Shown here: positions 1 to 11,895 of the stretch, in pieces
Layout: each line of letters opens with the position of its first letter
How positions within the stretch are numbered: the first letter of the stretch is position 1
From: Agriotes lineatus
Taxonomy: Eukaryota > Arthropoda > Insecta > Coleoptera > Elateridae
Length of the DNA: 64,000 bases
Assembly: GCA_940337035.1 (NCBI GenBank)
Contig: OW679203.1
Location: 24,499,495-24,563,494, forward strand
Reading direction: 5' to 3'
Made by a program: the position numbers and the translations under genes
Notes under the pieces: model-generated
Database searches by the model: none
What the model saw: only the letters and a program-made list of their open reading frames with translations
What the model was told of the DNA's origin: nothing

Positions 1-224
1 AAAAATGGGCGTAACTTTTCTATTTCGGGCCCTATCAAAATATATTATTAAAGTTAACGATAGAACTCGGCGGGGTGCTATTAGAACTCCCATTAGAACC
101 ACCGAAACTTAAAAAAAAATGTTTTCTATAACTGAAGTACGTTTTACAAGTTTGCAAAATTTCAATGCAATTTTGACATCAGTAACTGTTTTGTAACTAA
201 ATATTTGGTAGTTTGTTTATTTGT

Positions 225-375
225 TATAGACAAGAGCTAGGCATGCGGAGTGCTAGGTCCCTTAGACACCGACTGCTGTCGTTATATGGTCAAAGTCCTA
301 CTTAGAATTTTGCCGAGATTAGGAGTTCCAACCCTAGCAAGGGATCTTCCACCCTAGTAACTTTTAAACAATCGG
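225..375. repeat. SINE B body fragment (unit 1)
   Basis: Shares GCATGCGGAGTGC..., ACTTAGAATTTTG and AGCAAGGGATCTT with the SINE at 4746-5094. The tRNA-like head is missing. The duplicate copy is at 28945-29045. Confidence 0.55.
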
Positions 376-1164
376 CGATCGACACTTGTTAATAAAAACC
401 TTAACTATACACACGCAGTTGTTAGTGCTAGTCAAAATTGAAGAAAATGAAACCGCTTCGGATTAAGATCAAATATACAGAATTAAGGACCTTAAAGACC
501 AAAACATATCTGGTGTAAATTGATTACACTTATAAAACGTGAAAATACACAATCTATATATTTAAAACGTCAAGCGTTTTCTTTCGACATCTATTTTGAG
601 ACTTCCACCGGGCCGATTTCGATAATTCTTTTTTTTTAAAGGAAAGCCGTTACCGCGTAGATGTGCACAAAAGTCCTAAATTGAAAATAAATTGATAGAT
701 TTTAGAGAAAAACCATCATATTGTAGCTCTCAAGTGGTTGCTGTCGGCCATACAGTAGCAGTAAACCAGGTATATTCTCGCAGTCAGCCTGCGGCGCTCT
801 GCTGATTTTTGCAATGGACTACTGTAACTACTAAATGTTTATTTTAAATCAACGGTCTGCTAATTCGTGAGACAAACGTCAAAATACATGTCAAATGACA
901 GTTAAAGGAAATCGGCATTGCTCAGATGCTGTAAGGTGTTTTTTCTGCTTATTATAATCATGTGGATGTGGTTATTTACACACTGGTCCCTGTTGGTACA
1001 AGCATACGTATATTGTTAAAACGTCTTTCGATGTTGTCCGACACATGTTTTTCATACTCTTCCATCCTCACAGTTTCTTTCGTTTAAGTTGCATTCAGTC
1101 ATCGCTTTTGTAATCTATTATTTCAAAATTCTATTCGGCCTTCTCCTAGCTCTTCTTTATGGCA

Positions 1165-1254
1165 CCCTTCCCATTTTCTCAGTGCACGTGCGCCTAGCAT
1201 GTGCGATGACAATTAATAAATCGCAAAGACAAACTCTGGACAAAGTAGGAATAT
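1165..1254 (+). pseudogene. Helitron helicase (Pif1-like) C-terminal fragment
   Basis: The frame at 1089-1277 contains AMTINKSQRQTLDKVGI, which matches the late helicase motif of Helitron Rep/Hel proteins (usually A-x-TINKSQGQT). Only about 30 residues are recognisable; the usual G of SQGQT is R. The fragment is cut at 1254 by the foldback element at a TA site. I see no Rep domain in the window, so this is a remnant. Confidence 0.6.
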
Positions 1255-2187
1255 ACAGGGTGTTTGTAGAGCACTAGACAGCTTATAACTCCATTAATAA
1301 TAGAGATATCGAAAAGAACTTTTTTTTTGTTTTAAATTCCAGTACACAATCTACAAATTGACGTAAAACAATTTAAGCCATGGCCTCGTATTTTTGCTCA
1401 GTGATACACGACTTTGGTTTTTTAAATGGAACACCCTGTATATTTTTAGATATTTGCAATCAGCGCTAAAGGTGCTTTATGATACCATTCTTAAATTTTA
1501 ATTTTGGAACTTCTAATTTTTCAAAAGAACAAGAAATTGAAAACAAACTCCACTTGGTTCTAAAAATTTCTCATGACCGAATTATAGCACCAAGCGTACT
1601 AAAACAATTGTTTTTTTTATTGGAACAATATGAGTTTCATTAGCAATAACATTTATTTTTAACTTGTTTTACGTATTTTTGATTTTTTAAAAGCTACTTC
1701 TAAACGAAATGGGGAGTATGGTATACCGTTGGAAGGCCCTTTTATTGTAGTTTTCAACTGTTTAATGAAACTCCTATGTTCCATTAAAAAAAAACATAGT
1801 TTTCAATTGCTTTAGTACGTTGGGTGTTATTATTCGGTCATGAGAAATTTTTAGAGTCTAGTGTTTGTTTTGCATTTCTTCTTCGATTGTTAGTGATTTT
1901 GCGTAATTTTTAATTTTGAAAAATATTAATTTCCAAAATTTAAATTTAAGAATTCTATCATAAAGCACTTTTAGTGCTGAATTTAAATATCTAAAAATAT
2001 ACAGGGTGTTCTATTTAAAAAACCAAAGTCGTGTATCACAACGTAAAAATAGGAGGCCATGGCTTAAATTCGTTTACTTTAATTTTTAGGTTGTATACTG
2101 GCATTTAACACAAAAGATAGTTCTTTTCGATATCTCTATTATTAATGAAGATACGGTCTGTCTAGCGATCTACAAACACCCTGTATA
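1252..2187. mobile_element. Foldback element, almost entirely an inverted repeat, TA target site
   Basis: The two ends are TATACAGGGTGTTTGTAG and its complement CTACAAACACCCTGTATA. The similarity of the arms continues inward for nearly the whole 0.93 kb (for instance the block around 1290-1320 mirrors 2120-2150, the block around 1375-1440 mirrors 2010-2060, and 1485-1580 mirrors 1840-1970). No coding capacity. TA duplication fits a nonautonomous Tc1/mariner-type element. A transcript would fold into a very long imperfect hairpin. Confidence 0.75.
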
Positions 2188-2699
2188 ATATTCGTCACAA
2201 CCAGTATTTAGCTAAGATTAAGTGTGAGTAGTTTTGACAACTTAAAAACTCAAATTTTACCTGTTGGATTGTACCATACGTTAAACATTGTCTACAAAGA
2301 AGTTTTGTAAATTGCAAAATATTTTTCAGCAGGTTCACTAGTCGCTTTTGTATTATGAACAGACTTTTAAATCAGTTAATAAATCGATTTTTAAGTCTTT
2401 TTATAGATAGATTTTAAACCGATTTACTGGAGAAAACCTCGATTCACCAAAGACCAATTAACCGACAAACTGGCAAAAGTTAGCATCAGTGAAAAAAAAT
2501 ACCAAACTTTACAGACTAATAATATATGATGATATATGAACTGTCGAAAAGCTGTGCCGCTTCGATGTGGCGCCAATGCACACGTGAAAGCTAGCAAGTG
2601 ATTATCGTACAGTTTAATTCATAAAATAAATGTTACGATTTGTTTATGCTTTAAAATGAGAATAATCATGAAAAATAAGTACATAAAAAACCTTTTAGT

Positions 2700-2965
2700 G
2701 TAAAAAATTTTGAATGACTGGTTCCTATCTCCTTGGCTTCTTACAGCGAGCCGCCACTGATCGACACTCAAGCTACTGATTGGTAATTTAAGTTTAGTCA
2801 CGTCACTTTTAAAAATGCGTTGCGATCGACTGTTTGGCCAGCCCTGCGGTAAAGAATCTCAACCACATTATTTATTTTTAAAAACCTCACCGGGACCAGG
2901 ATCAGCTCGCGACCCTTAGATCAGTAGTTAGAATGCTTAACCATTGAGCTACCCAGCTCGGAAGT
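2700..2965 (-). mobile_element. tRNA-derived SINE B, copy-1-specific insertion
   Basis: Absent from the matching place in unit 2 (around 30345). The tRNA-like head lies at 2962-2880 on the minus strand, with an A-box region GTAGCTCAATGGTTAAGC and a decayed B-box. It resembles the head of the SINE at 4746-5094. The 2700-2870 part is less clearly the same family. Confidence 0.6.
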
Positions 2966-3184
2966 ATATAGTTAGTAGTGCACTGATAAAAGCATTCAAA
3001 TTCATGGCCTGCTTAGAATCACAAATGGAGGAAACGGGATATAAATATTTGAATTAACTTTTTAACGAAAAATACTTAATGGGCTGATAGTAAATTATAT
3101 CTGCTTTCAATCCGGGTACAAAAAGAAAATTGATTAAAGTTATACAATTTTATTACAAATTATATGGCTTACTTTTAGGATATC

Positions 3185-3457
3185 GTAATGGGTTGCGAGT
3201 GGTGTAGCTTGAACAAGCGTCCACGTTCGATCAGCAGAGTTAAGCAACGCTGTCTCTGGTCAGAACTTGGATGGGAGTTCCACGGCTGCATCTCTCGGCG
3301 CCTCGTGGTACGGCTATCACGGAAAAAAGTTGGTCCCGGCGGTCATAACAACATCATGACAGACGTTAGTGGGGTTGGAAGTCCTCATAACTGCACAGCG
3401 ACGCCTATAATTGGCCTAACGGCTGTTGGCTGAGTGCGAATTAAATTAAATTAAATC
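3185..3457 (+). mobile_element. 5S rRNA-derived SINE (SINE3 type)
   Basis: The 5' half keeps 5S rRNA internal-promoter sequence: CGATCAGCAGAGTTAAGCA, then CTGGTCAGAACTTGGATG and GGAG. The 3' end is a short AATTAA-type tail (about 3440-3456). Unit 2 has the empty site at 30541-30580, where GGATATC runs directly into TTG-GGTAGTTATTTTGCAA-like sequence. The 81-aa open frame here (3188-3433) is therefore not a gene. Confidence 0.8.
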
Positions 3458-3883
3458 TTGCGGTAGTTATTTTGCAACTGCACTTAAAAATCAAATGTCA
3501 AGTTTGACATTTAAGTATAAATGTAGTTGCATTCATATTCCATAGCCATACTAGATGAAAAAATGTTTTGATCATACTTTAGATATAAATTTTAATGGTT
3601 AAAACTATGGATTCGTATTTTGCATTAATCCATACCTCTTTAGGTTTATTCTAATATGCCTAAATTCAAACGTAAGAGGAGATATGACTATTAATTAAAA
3701 TCGATACCAACAAGTTGCAAACTTAACTTGTTGAAGTCCCAGCTATTCAAGATGTCAGAATTCGTATAGCTTTTAGAATGCCATAACAATGAAAGCATTT
3801 TAGGATAGATACTGCTGTAAAAATATTAATGCAACTGCAAAGTATAATTGTGTGTTGAAGTTACCTAAATTATATTTCAGAAG

Positions 3884-6800
3884 ATGCGTGGAAACCCGGA
3901 AACACCTTCAGCTCTATCATATATTGTGGATCGTTATAGTAGAAGTGAAGATAAGACAATAAATAAGGTTGGTGATGGAAATTCTTATTATGGGTTTTTA
4001 ATATTGCTTTATTTTTAGATTGTCCTGCAGCCTTATCGTTACGTTGAATCGAATCCAGGTAAGGGTATGAGGGAGAGGATAGCTGGGGTGTGGAATTGCT
4101 GGTTTAAAATTTCTGACGAAATGCTGGGAACAATACTGGATATTATTCAGGTAGTTCAAAATGGTAGTCTTCTGTAAGTTGGCTGACTTAATAAACGTTA
4201 CAACATTAAAGAGCCTTGTGCTTTTGTATTTCAGCGTGGATGATATACAGGACAATTCAACCGTAAGACGAGGTAATCCAGTTGCTCATACTATATATGG
4301 AGTCGGTAGCACACTTAGTTCCGCTTTGTATGCACTTCATAATGTACTGTGGCTCACGATGGATTTTGTCAAACCAGAGGTAATACAGATTACTTTTCAA
4401 TTTACCTTACCAATGTAAAAACAAGTATGAATAACTAGAACAATTTCTAAATATATTTAATATCATATTCTTCGTATAACCAAATATAATAAATTGATAT
4501 AACGTGATGACGTTACTGTTTTTAAGGCTAGGAAGAATGAGACTCCCTGATATGTTATGTATACTAAAGAAAACGGAATATAGAATTTAGTAGCGGTTTC
4601 TCTCGAATATGTCTCCAAGTTTGTGTTATGAATTTATGAAATAAATAAGACTTTATTAGGGTAATTGTTTCTCAACGTCCATTACTGAAAATCGTCGTTG
4701 CCATAAAAGAAGGTGGAAAGACAATAACTGAATTCTACTTCAGTAGTAGTAGCAGTGTTAGTTGTGGGGAGACTCATGTCTAGCAAGTAGGCCTTCATAG
4801 GTCCTTTTTGCCAATCTCGTGGACAAGGTCTAGCCATGCAGAGTACCAGGCACCTTAGTCATACTTAGAATTTTTTCGAGACTAAGGAGTTTCAACCTTA
4901 GCAAGGGATCTTGTACATGCTACACATCGTAGTAACATGGGACCCACTGCTTTACATCACTTCCGAATGATGGCATTCTGTAGAGATTTTCATCCCCATT
5001 TTTTATTTTTAAAAACCTCACCGGGATCGGGAATCGAACTCTCGACCCTTAGATCAGTAGCTAGAATGCTTACCACTGAGCTATGGAGCCCGGCCTACTT
5101 CAGTAAGTTGTCAATGCTTCCGATATCCATATGATGTGCATTCGATTCATTTTTGTGAAAGATCATATACCATTACAAACCGCAGACAATATGGACTTCA
5201 TAAGCAAAATAATCTGGTACTTTGATAACTAAGTCTCTCGGGAATTCCTGTCTGCCAATGTATACATATGACTGTGTTTAGCATATAAATACAGTAATAC
5301 AGGTAGTGTTCAACCTATAGACTTTTTACTGTAAAACGAATTATTTCTTACTATGGCAGAGAGAGAATTAAATATTGAGAATGCGTCTCATTTATACTTT
5401 TACCTTCTCCTCAAACTGTAACGCGTATACAAGGTAAGCTGGGTTTCTAGACATATCTTCCTAGGTGTTTGTATTGAAGGATATTGGATAAGCCTTGCCG
5501 ACCGGTGTTTGTAGCTTATTGATAAATTCAGTTGGATATGGCTTTCTCTTTGGGTCAGGTAACAAAACTAAGGAAAATATGTTTCTTCATTCTGATGAAA
5601 GGTCTATAACTGATGTAGAGTATATTCAGAATGAATGCGTTTGTGCGTCTCTGGTATACCCTCTTCGTTCTTCTTAGGTCAAATATTAGTTAATTTAAAC
5701 GTTGTCTCTGGTTCTTCGATAAGAGTTTTCTTATTAAGTGCTCCGTACAGACGTTGAATATAATATATAAAAAGCTGCAGTCTGGTCTGCCTCCAGATTT
5801 TGTTTTTATACTGTTATTATTTAACCTGAAATCGGATGAGCTGATGTCATATCAATCCCGATGAGGTTTATGAGCTGCAATGTTTTCTAGTATTTTCGAG
5901 AAGCGTTTACTAAACGAGATATGGCATGGTGACAGTATTAAATATCCTTAACTTTCTGTAATTTATTGTAGGCTCTGGATATGTTTCGTCGTATTATTTC
6001 CTGGTACAAATCCACTCTGCTCCTCTGTTCTTTGAAATAAAATGCAACGTTTGAGCCACTCGTTAATAATATGTAAAAGGGGTTTATTTGTGTAAGGTAT
6101 TAACGTCACTCTTGTATAAAAGGTGCACAGAATTGGTAAATCGTTTTCGGTCGCTAGGCCAGGAGACTTTCTGTCCTTTAGTATTTTTGAATTTAACTAC
6201 GTTACTTGGTTCCGATTCAATATTTTTGTCATATTGCCCGTTATCGACCTTATCTTTAGAATAGTCAACGCAATAGTTTGTACATATGTACATCAGCAAT
6301 GGTTTTTGGTTTTATGTGTAACTTCTCGTGCTATAGTCCCAATTTACTGTAATTTAAACAGCTACATCATACTTTCTGGTTTAACAGGAGACTGAAAACC
6401 TAATAGAGCTACTACTACGAGGTCTAAGAGGTCAAGGAATGGAGCTGTACTGGCGAGATCACAATGTTTGCCCGACTTTAGAAGAATACAAAGAAATGGT
6501 GATGGGGAGTAAGTAGCAAACTTGACGAGTATTTATGACTCTATCTTTCTATTTTCTTTACAGAAACAGGTATGTTCTTCACGCTAATTGTGGATCTAAT
6601 GCGGATGCACAGCAGTGAAAAGGTAGATGCGTCAAGATTGGCTGAAATTCTTGGAATAGCATATCAAGTAGTAGATGACTACAAAAATTTAACTTCTGCA
6701 GAGGTAGGTATATTTCGTAATTTAACGTTAGAACCTTAGAACCTCCTTTTACTAATAATTGCAAAACGTATTGAGTACAAAGGTGGAACAGACTTTGACA

Positions 6801-9800
6801 ATAGATTTATTTGCTAAAAATACTAGTAAAATAGTAACAAGTGCACTTAAATATAAACTGTAGTGGACTGAACAGGTCAAGGTATCTAAATTCGACTTTT
6901 ATGGCAACATTTGGCAAGAACTTAACTTTTTCTTTAGGATTTACAGTTTTACATGATTACAGCATTTAGTTCAAGAAAATTGTTGTGACAACTCTCTTTT
7001 ATTATTAAGGTTGACTTAAAATTACTACAATTCACTAAAATATGGAAACAAGTTCCTATAAGCAAGAACTGAAAACGCTTCATTAAAGAGATATTACCCT
7101 ATATAATTAGTGAGTGATAATCACATTTTCTTGTCAAGAAGTTACTGTTTATCACATAAAACCCAATTAAATGGGAAAGGTTTGGAGATGGTAATCTTTC
7201 ATTGTATGTCTGAATAAGTACTACACAAAACAAGTCCTGTCATCTAAAATCATTAGATGGCCAAAAAGTTGCCATTAAATGGGAAACATTTATTTAAAGT
7301 TTTTTGGAAAATCAAAACCTTGGCGATTGGAGGTGGCTGCAAAACATTACATTTGAGCCAAGCAAAAGTTGTCACGTGACTTCCATTATCTGTGAAATTT
7401 GAATTTTTGGAAAATAATTTCGAAAAATGTATTTACTTCCTAACATAGACAAAAAAAGTTAACAAAAAAAGTTGTTTTGATTTTCTATCTAAATACAACA
7501 TTTTAACTGAATAAAAAAATATCCTCATTTAGACAACTGTAAAAAATATTACAAAACTTTTCTAACAGTAATTTATTAATAGAGGTAGATTAGAGTTTTA
7601 AAAGGCGCCATGCACCAAAAAACGTGAAGATTGTGCAAACATTTTACTTTTTAAATAATAAAATCTGGTGTGATACACTCACACAACCTCCTTTTACAGT
7701 GATCTTATAATTAGCTAAACATTTGATTTTTAATTTTTAAGCATTTGTCAAAATTTAAAAAAATTATAAATTCTACAAAAACGGTATAAAATAGAGCGTT
7801 AGTTGAAGAGATAAATTTTCTCTAAAATTTTAAGCTGAATTAAAAAATAATATACCGGGTGTTCTATTTAAAATAGGAGTTAATAAAAAAAAAGGAAAAA
7901 AAAACAAATTAAACCCATTTTAGAAGTATTCAACTGGCTTGATGTCTCATCTACATAGTACAAAAAACTTATAAATGAAGTTTCACCTCATACCTCTTTT
8001 CGTTTTTGAGATATTCTGTTCAGAGACAGGCAGACAGACACACACACAGACAGACAGATCAATGAACAAAAACATGTTTTTTGGGTTCAGGGGACTCGAA
8101 AACGTGAAAATCTGATGAAAACTCAATTTCGAATTTTTGGGGTAAATCCAATACTTTTTTTTATCGGAAAAGGAAGTAAAAAAATCTAAAGAAGTAGTTA
8201 TTAATACTTTCTATTATTTTTGCCAATTATAAATCTTCAAAGCTTCCACCGAAAAAGTGGTATTTGACGTTTTGAAAACTATTTAAAAAATTCAAAAATA
8301 AAATTTTTGCGAAAGTTAAAGAAAGGAGGTATTTTCTGGCCTCGAGATTGTTCAGTCAGCTAAAACTAACTCACGACATAGGAATCTCATTAAAATCTTA
8401 GTTAATTTTCAATAAATAGATTTTTTGATTTGGACAATTTTGAGAAACGCCATTTTCGAAGTAAGTAAAAATCGCTCGGTGTATCTAATTGGGCTAAATC
8501 GATTTTCAGACAAACACAAGTTATTGCCCTAAAACGTTTTTTTGGAAAATCAAAAATGCAAATTTTTCCCATTTGATGCCGACTTTTTGGCACTCACTGT
8601 ATGTATTTCCAAGGTAATTACATTTTTTCTACGCCCCTACTAAAAGTAGCTTTTTAGCACCAAGTTGTTGAACTAAAAATGACGTTTTATACATCGGTGT
8701 GCTAAAAGTGAAATCAGTTGTTTACATTTAGCACATGTGCTAAAAGTAAACAGTTGGTTTTGAATTTAGTATTTTAAACTGGCAGTGAGGTTATAAAGTT
8801 ATTCTAATTACTTCTTTCGTTAGAGGTAAAGTGTTTTTTTTAAATAATTAAAGCATTATGCAATGAATAAAGTAAAATGTGTACTATTATAATTACGTTT
8901 GATTACAGTGTCTATATACAGAGACAGTGTGGCTATACGTACGCGGCGGCCATATTTGTGCTAAATTTCTATAAAAGTAATACAAGCGCATTGTTAATTC
9001 ACCACAAACTAATCTAATTATACCCGATTTCTTAGCAAAAATAATGAAGCTTTTGGCATTGGAATTTGTGCAATTTATTGCAGCACACCCCGGCATGTCT
9101 GCATAATAGAAATTTATTGCAAGGTTAAATTAACACGCCGCTTATTTTGCGTTTAATATTATAAAATTACTCACCTATTGAGATGGTATTGAGCCCGCTA
9201 CTCAACCCTGCTTGCAGCACAACAAATAAGTAAAACAAGTCAGATAGCACAGAGTTGGGGTAGTTCATGCAACTGCAAGTTTGAACTTAAATTTCAATCT
9301 GTAATTACATTTGCAAAGAAATGCTGGTAGTAATAAATTGAATTGAATGGAAAAGGCAAAGGGCAGAGCTCGTTTTTCATAGATTGGAATCGATGATTCT
9401 AAATTAGCCAAAAATAAGAGGTTTGTGCAAAATTAAAGCGGAACCAAGATAACTAGAACTGTCACAGAAAGGTTTATAATAGTTGCGTGTTAAATGAAAC
9501 ATAGATGTCAGAATAATTAAATAGGATATGTTTATGAGCATTTTAAATAAAGGTAATTGAAGCAGAATTATGATAATACGTTACAATGAGCATAAACCAG
9601 GCAGAACATGGCAATTTTAATAATTGGACAGCAATACTTGAAAATTTGAAAATACCAGGAAAAGTACACACAACAAGATGTGAAACAAATTAGTGCAGGA
9701 ACTGAACAATTAAAAAAACAAGTCAGTCTAATTACGCGGGTGAAAGACAATTTAAAGAACACAAAGTGAGTGGCGCTATGACACAGTTTAAAACCAAAAT

Positions 9801-11689
9801 TAAAAAAACAATATTTTAGAAATAAGAATTTCTGTACATAATTTTAATTATAAATTAAATTAGAGTACGAAGTAATTGTATTGTATTTGGTCAATTTCCG
9901 TTTTGTATAACTTAGATAGGCAATTGTTATTAACGACCAGCATCAGAAGACAATTGAATAAAAATTATTAATGACATGCAGTTTGTGCTCTCCAAAAATT
10001 ACAGTTTTTACCTAGTAAATCATAAATAATATTGATAAAAAGTACACCAGTGTGTTAAGTAATTGTTCGTGCACCTGTGAGAATGTGGGGAACATTTTTC
10101 CTTACCAAAAATATTTTTTCATCGAGACCACATCCCGAGGCCAGCGGGGAAGCCAGCGCAGACTACGCACTTCAGCCGGGGGCACAATAAGGTTCCTGAG
10201 CCCAAGATTTCGACTGCAGCCTGTCCGCACAGCGTGTAGAAAGCATCTACAACAGCCACAGCATCCCAGGGGTCCAACTACAGGCAGAAATCAGCAGAAG
10301 ATGCAGTGCGAATGAGCTACCGCAGCTTTGCAAAGAAGTCAGGTTAATTCTTCAACCGAAAGTAACGGTGTTAGCAACCGGAAATTCGCATGGCTACTAG
10401 AGCAAACGTTCATGAACGATACCCAGGCAGAGTTTAGCATCCATCAAAAACCAAATATCCAGTAATTGCCATAATCAAGTCTGAGGTTATGTTTATCCCA
10501 TTGCGACGCTCAAAAAAATAAATTAATGTTGTAACAACGAAGTGGAGGTTTTTGCCTGCAAACAAATGAGAATCAGTGACGCTAAGAGCGCGATAATTCA
10601 AAACTTACCTGATAAATCGCTCATAAAACACCTTTTATTAGTTTAAATCACAAAAGCGAAACACTGACCAAAATACATCGATTTGTGCTAGGATTTTGAC
10701 AGCAATAGCGTCTGCGCTCTCGAGTTAAATTTATATTCCAGTGGCGTTTCACATGAATTTAATATTAATGTACCGGCGAATCCAACCCTGAGGTACGAGT
10801 TATCTTGCTTACCTAGCTAGCCTCTGTAAGATTAAATTGCAGATGGATGAAGTATAATAAAGGGCGCAATACTGTTTACTTTATAAATAATTAACGAACC
10901 CAGTAAGTATTTTTAGTCAGTCGAAATTTGACCAAAATAAAAGAATATTTGCAGGTAGTGGTAATTGCTATTTATTTTATCATCTTCATTATACTATTAC
11001 AACACAGATCAAACCATTACAAATAGTTGTAGCAAGCCCAACGTGGGGCTGTCATAACCATTGCACTATATGTTCAGACCTCAATAAAATATATTAAAAA
11101 AACTTTATTCTTACAATTAATGTTAAAAAAAAGAAATATACTACACTATTTCACTTAGTTATAACAGAATTAATCACAATTCACATATACGAGTAACGTA
11201 ATCCTTGCAGAGTTTAGCACAAATATGGCCGCTTTGACATTTTTACAAGAATGATTGTTTTATGAAACAGCAACAGGTTTATAGCTTGTTATAACCGATT
11301 CCTATCTTTTTCAGTATATGAAAACGAAAAGCTTCTGCGAGGATATCACTGAAGGAAAATTCAGCTTTCCTATTCTCTATGCAATTCACAGTCATCCAGA
11401 AGATCATCAGATTTTGGGTATCCTTTGCAGTTATACATTTGAGATGATTGAATAAGTAGTACATTTCTTAACGTGATTTGCAGATATACTTCGTAAACGC
11501 ACAACAAACCGCGAAGACAAATTACGTTGTTTGTCTCTTATTCAAAAATATGGAGGATTTGACTACACCAGGAAGGTAATTTCAGAGCTTCAAAAAGAGG
11601 CAATGCAAGAAATGCAAAGGCTGGGAAGCAACCCGGCTATGGAGCAAATTATTGATGAAATCTTTACAAATACGGCAGATGATTTTTAA
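3884..11689 (+). CDS. GGPPS-like isoprenyl diphosphate synthase, copy 1 (7 exons)
   Basis: I join seven exons: 3884-3967, 4019-4173, 4235-4379, 6388-6508, 6564-6703, 11315-11417 and 11484-11689 (TAA). All introns are GT-AG and all phases agree, giving 317 aa, slightly longer than the usual ~300 aa. Family knowledge: these enzymes condense IPP with allylic diphosphates using Mg2+. Seen: G-K-x-x-R at 42-46; first Asp-rich motif DDIQD at 82-86 followed by RRG at 91-93; GQGMELYWRD at 143-152; KTG at 169-171; second motif DDYKN at 206-210; FCEDITEGKF at 222-231. Differences from ordinary GGPPS: LHNASLL before the first motif reads VQNGSLL, and the NxANYVYF stretch after it is replaced by SSALYALHN. 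The RGLRGQG stretch is about three residues longer than usual. The ATG follows a good acceptor-like TTTCAG, so a noncoding upstream exon is possible. Product chain length or terpene synthase activity cannot be read from sequence. Confidence 0.86.
4746..5094 (-). mobile_element. tRNA-derived SINE B, full length with target duplication
   Basis: Flanked by a perfect 11-bp duplication CTACTTCAGTA (4735-4745 and 5095-5105), and absent from unit 2 at about 31795. The tRNA-like head on the minus strand starts near 5094 with A-box region ATAGCTCAGTGGTAAGC and B-box GTTCGATTCC. Length 349 bp. A pol III-type internal promoter is implied. Confidence 0.8.
5106..6387. other. Rest of IDS copy 1 intron 3
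   Basis: Noncoding sequence that aligns in blocks with 31800-33897. Open frames here (for example 6123-6395) overlap exon 4 in the wrong frame or are chance. I see no independent gene. Confidence 0.6.
6704..8610. other. Intron 5 of IDS copy 1, shared part
   Basis: Aligns with 34214-37170 apart from the LINE in unit 2. It contains a CAGA/CACA microsatellite at about 8025-8065 followed by a stretch typical of short dispersed repeats. No gene found. Confidence 0.55.
8622..9115. repeat. Repeat C, divergent copy
   Basis: Starts CTACGCCCCTACTAAAAGTAG and follows the same order of motifs (GACGTTTTATA, CAGTGAGGTTATAAAGTTATTC, AATAATTAAAGC) as 21577-22138 and 26602-27167. Its 3' half differs and encodes, on the minus strand from 9096, a THAP-like start MPGCAAINCTNSNAKSF. 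Confidence 0.55.
9120..11230. other. Intron 5 of IDS copy 1, copy-specific part
   Basis: No match in unit 2 and no recognisable protein. 10120-10320 is locally GC-rich with an 87-aa chance frame. I cannot classify this stretch. Confidence 0.4.
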
Positions 11690-11895
11690 TTTATTGTTAT
11701 TAGTTACGAGTTTACATAAAAGTTCTCAGGGGCTACTCTCTATTTTTAGTTTTCAATATCTAGCTGTACCTACCATTAGAAGAGTAAACTCTCAACTAAC
11801 TGTACTCAAAGGTATTCTGATCTAACGTAATAGACATAATATGATAGAGATATCAATTAATGACAAACAATTTATGCTCAAAGATTGGTTACAAT

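Larger units (their letters stand above)
240..11820 (+). repeat. Segmental duplication, unit 1 (contains IDS copy 1)
   Basis: Noncoding stretches in order match unit 2: 262-375 with 28950-29045, 507-550 with 29065-29112, 2341-2370 with 29112-29137, 2430-2520 with 29565-29660, 2530-2650 with 30175-30300, the whole 5' gene region 2980-4560 with 30360-31610, intron 3 pieces, intron 5 pieces (7140-8600 with 35930-37170), and the 3' flank to about 11820 with 38505. The left edge falls in SINE B-like sequence. The right edge in unit 2 is hidden by a LINE insertion. Confidence 0.8.

Noticed and set aside
3188..3433. 81-aa plus-strand frame
   Set aside because: Lies within the 5S-derived SINE; unit 2 lacks it altogether.
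4937..5134. 65-aa plus-strand frame and a tRNA gene on the minus strand
   Set aside because: Both belong to a SINE with an 11-bp target duplication.
8893..9096. A THAP-domain host gene
   Set aside because: Only the first CxxxxC part of the motif is present, within a repeat C copy, with no downstream THAP residues.
10052..10315. 87-aa plus-strand frame rich in Arg and Gln
   Set aside because: Lies inside IDS intron 5, has no recognised motif and no partner in unit 2; probably chance in a GC-rich patch.
11418..11483. Reading straight through intron 6 as coding
   Set aside because: In-frame stops occur, and removal as a 66-bp GT-AG intron restores the family sequence in both copies.
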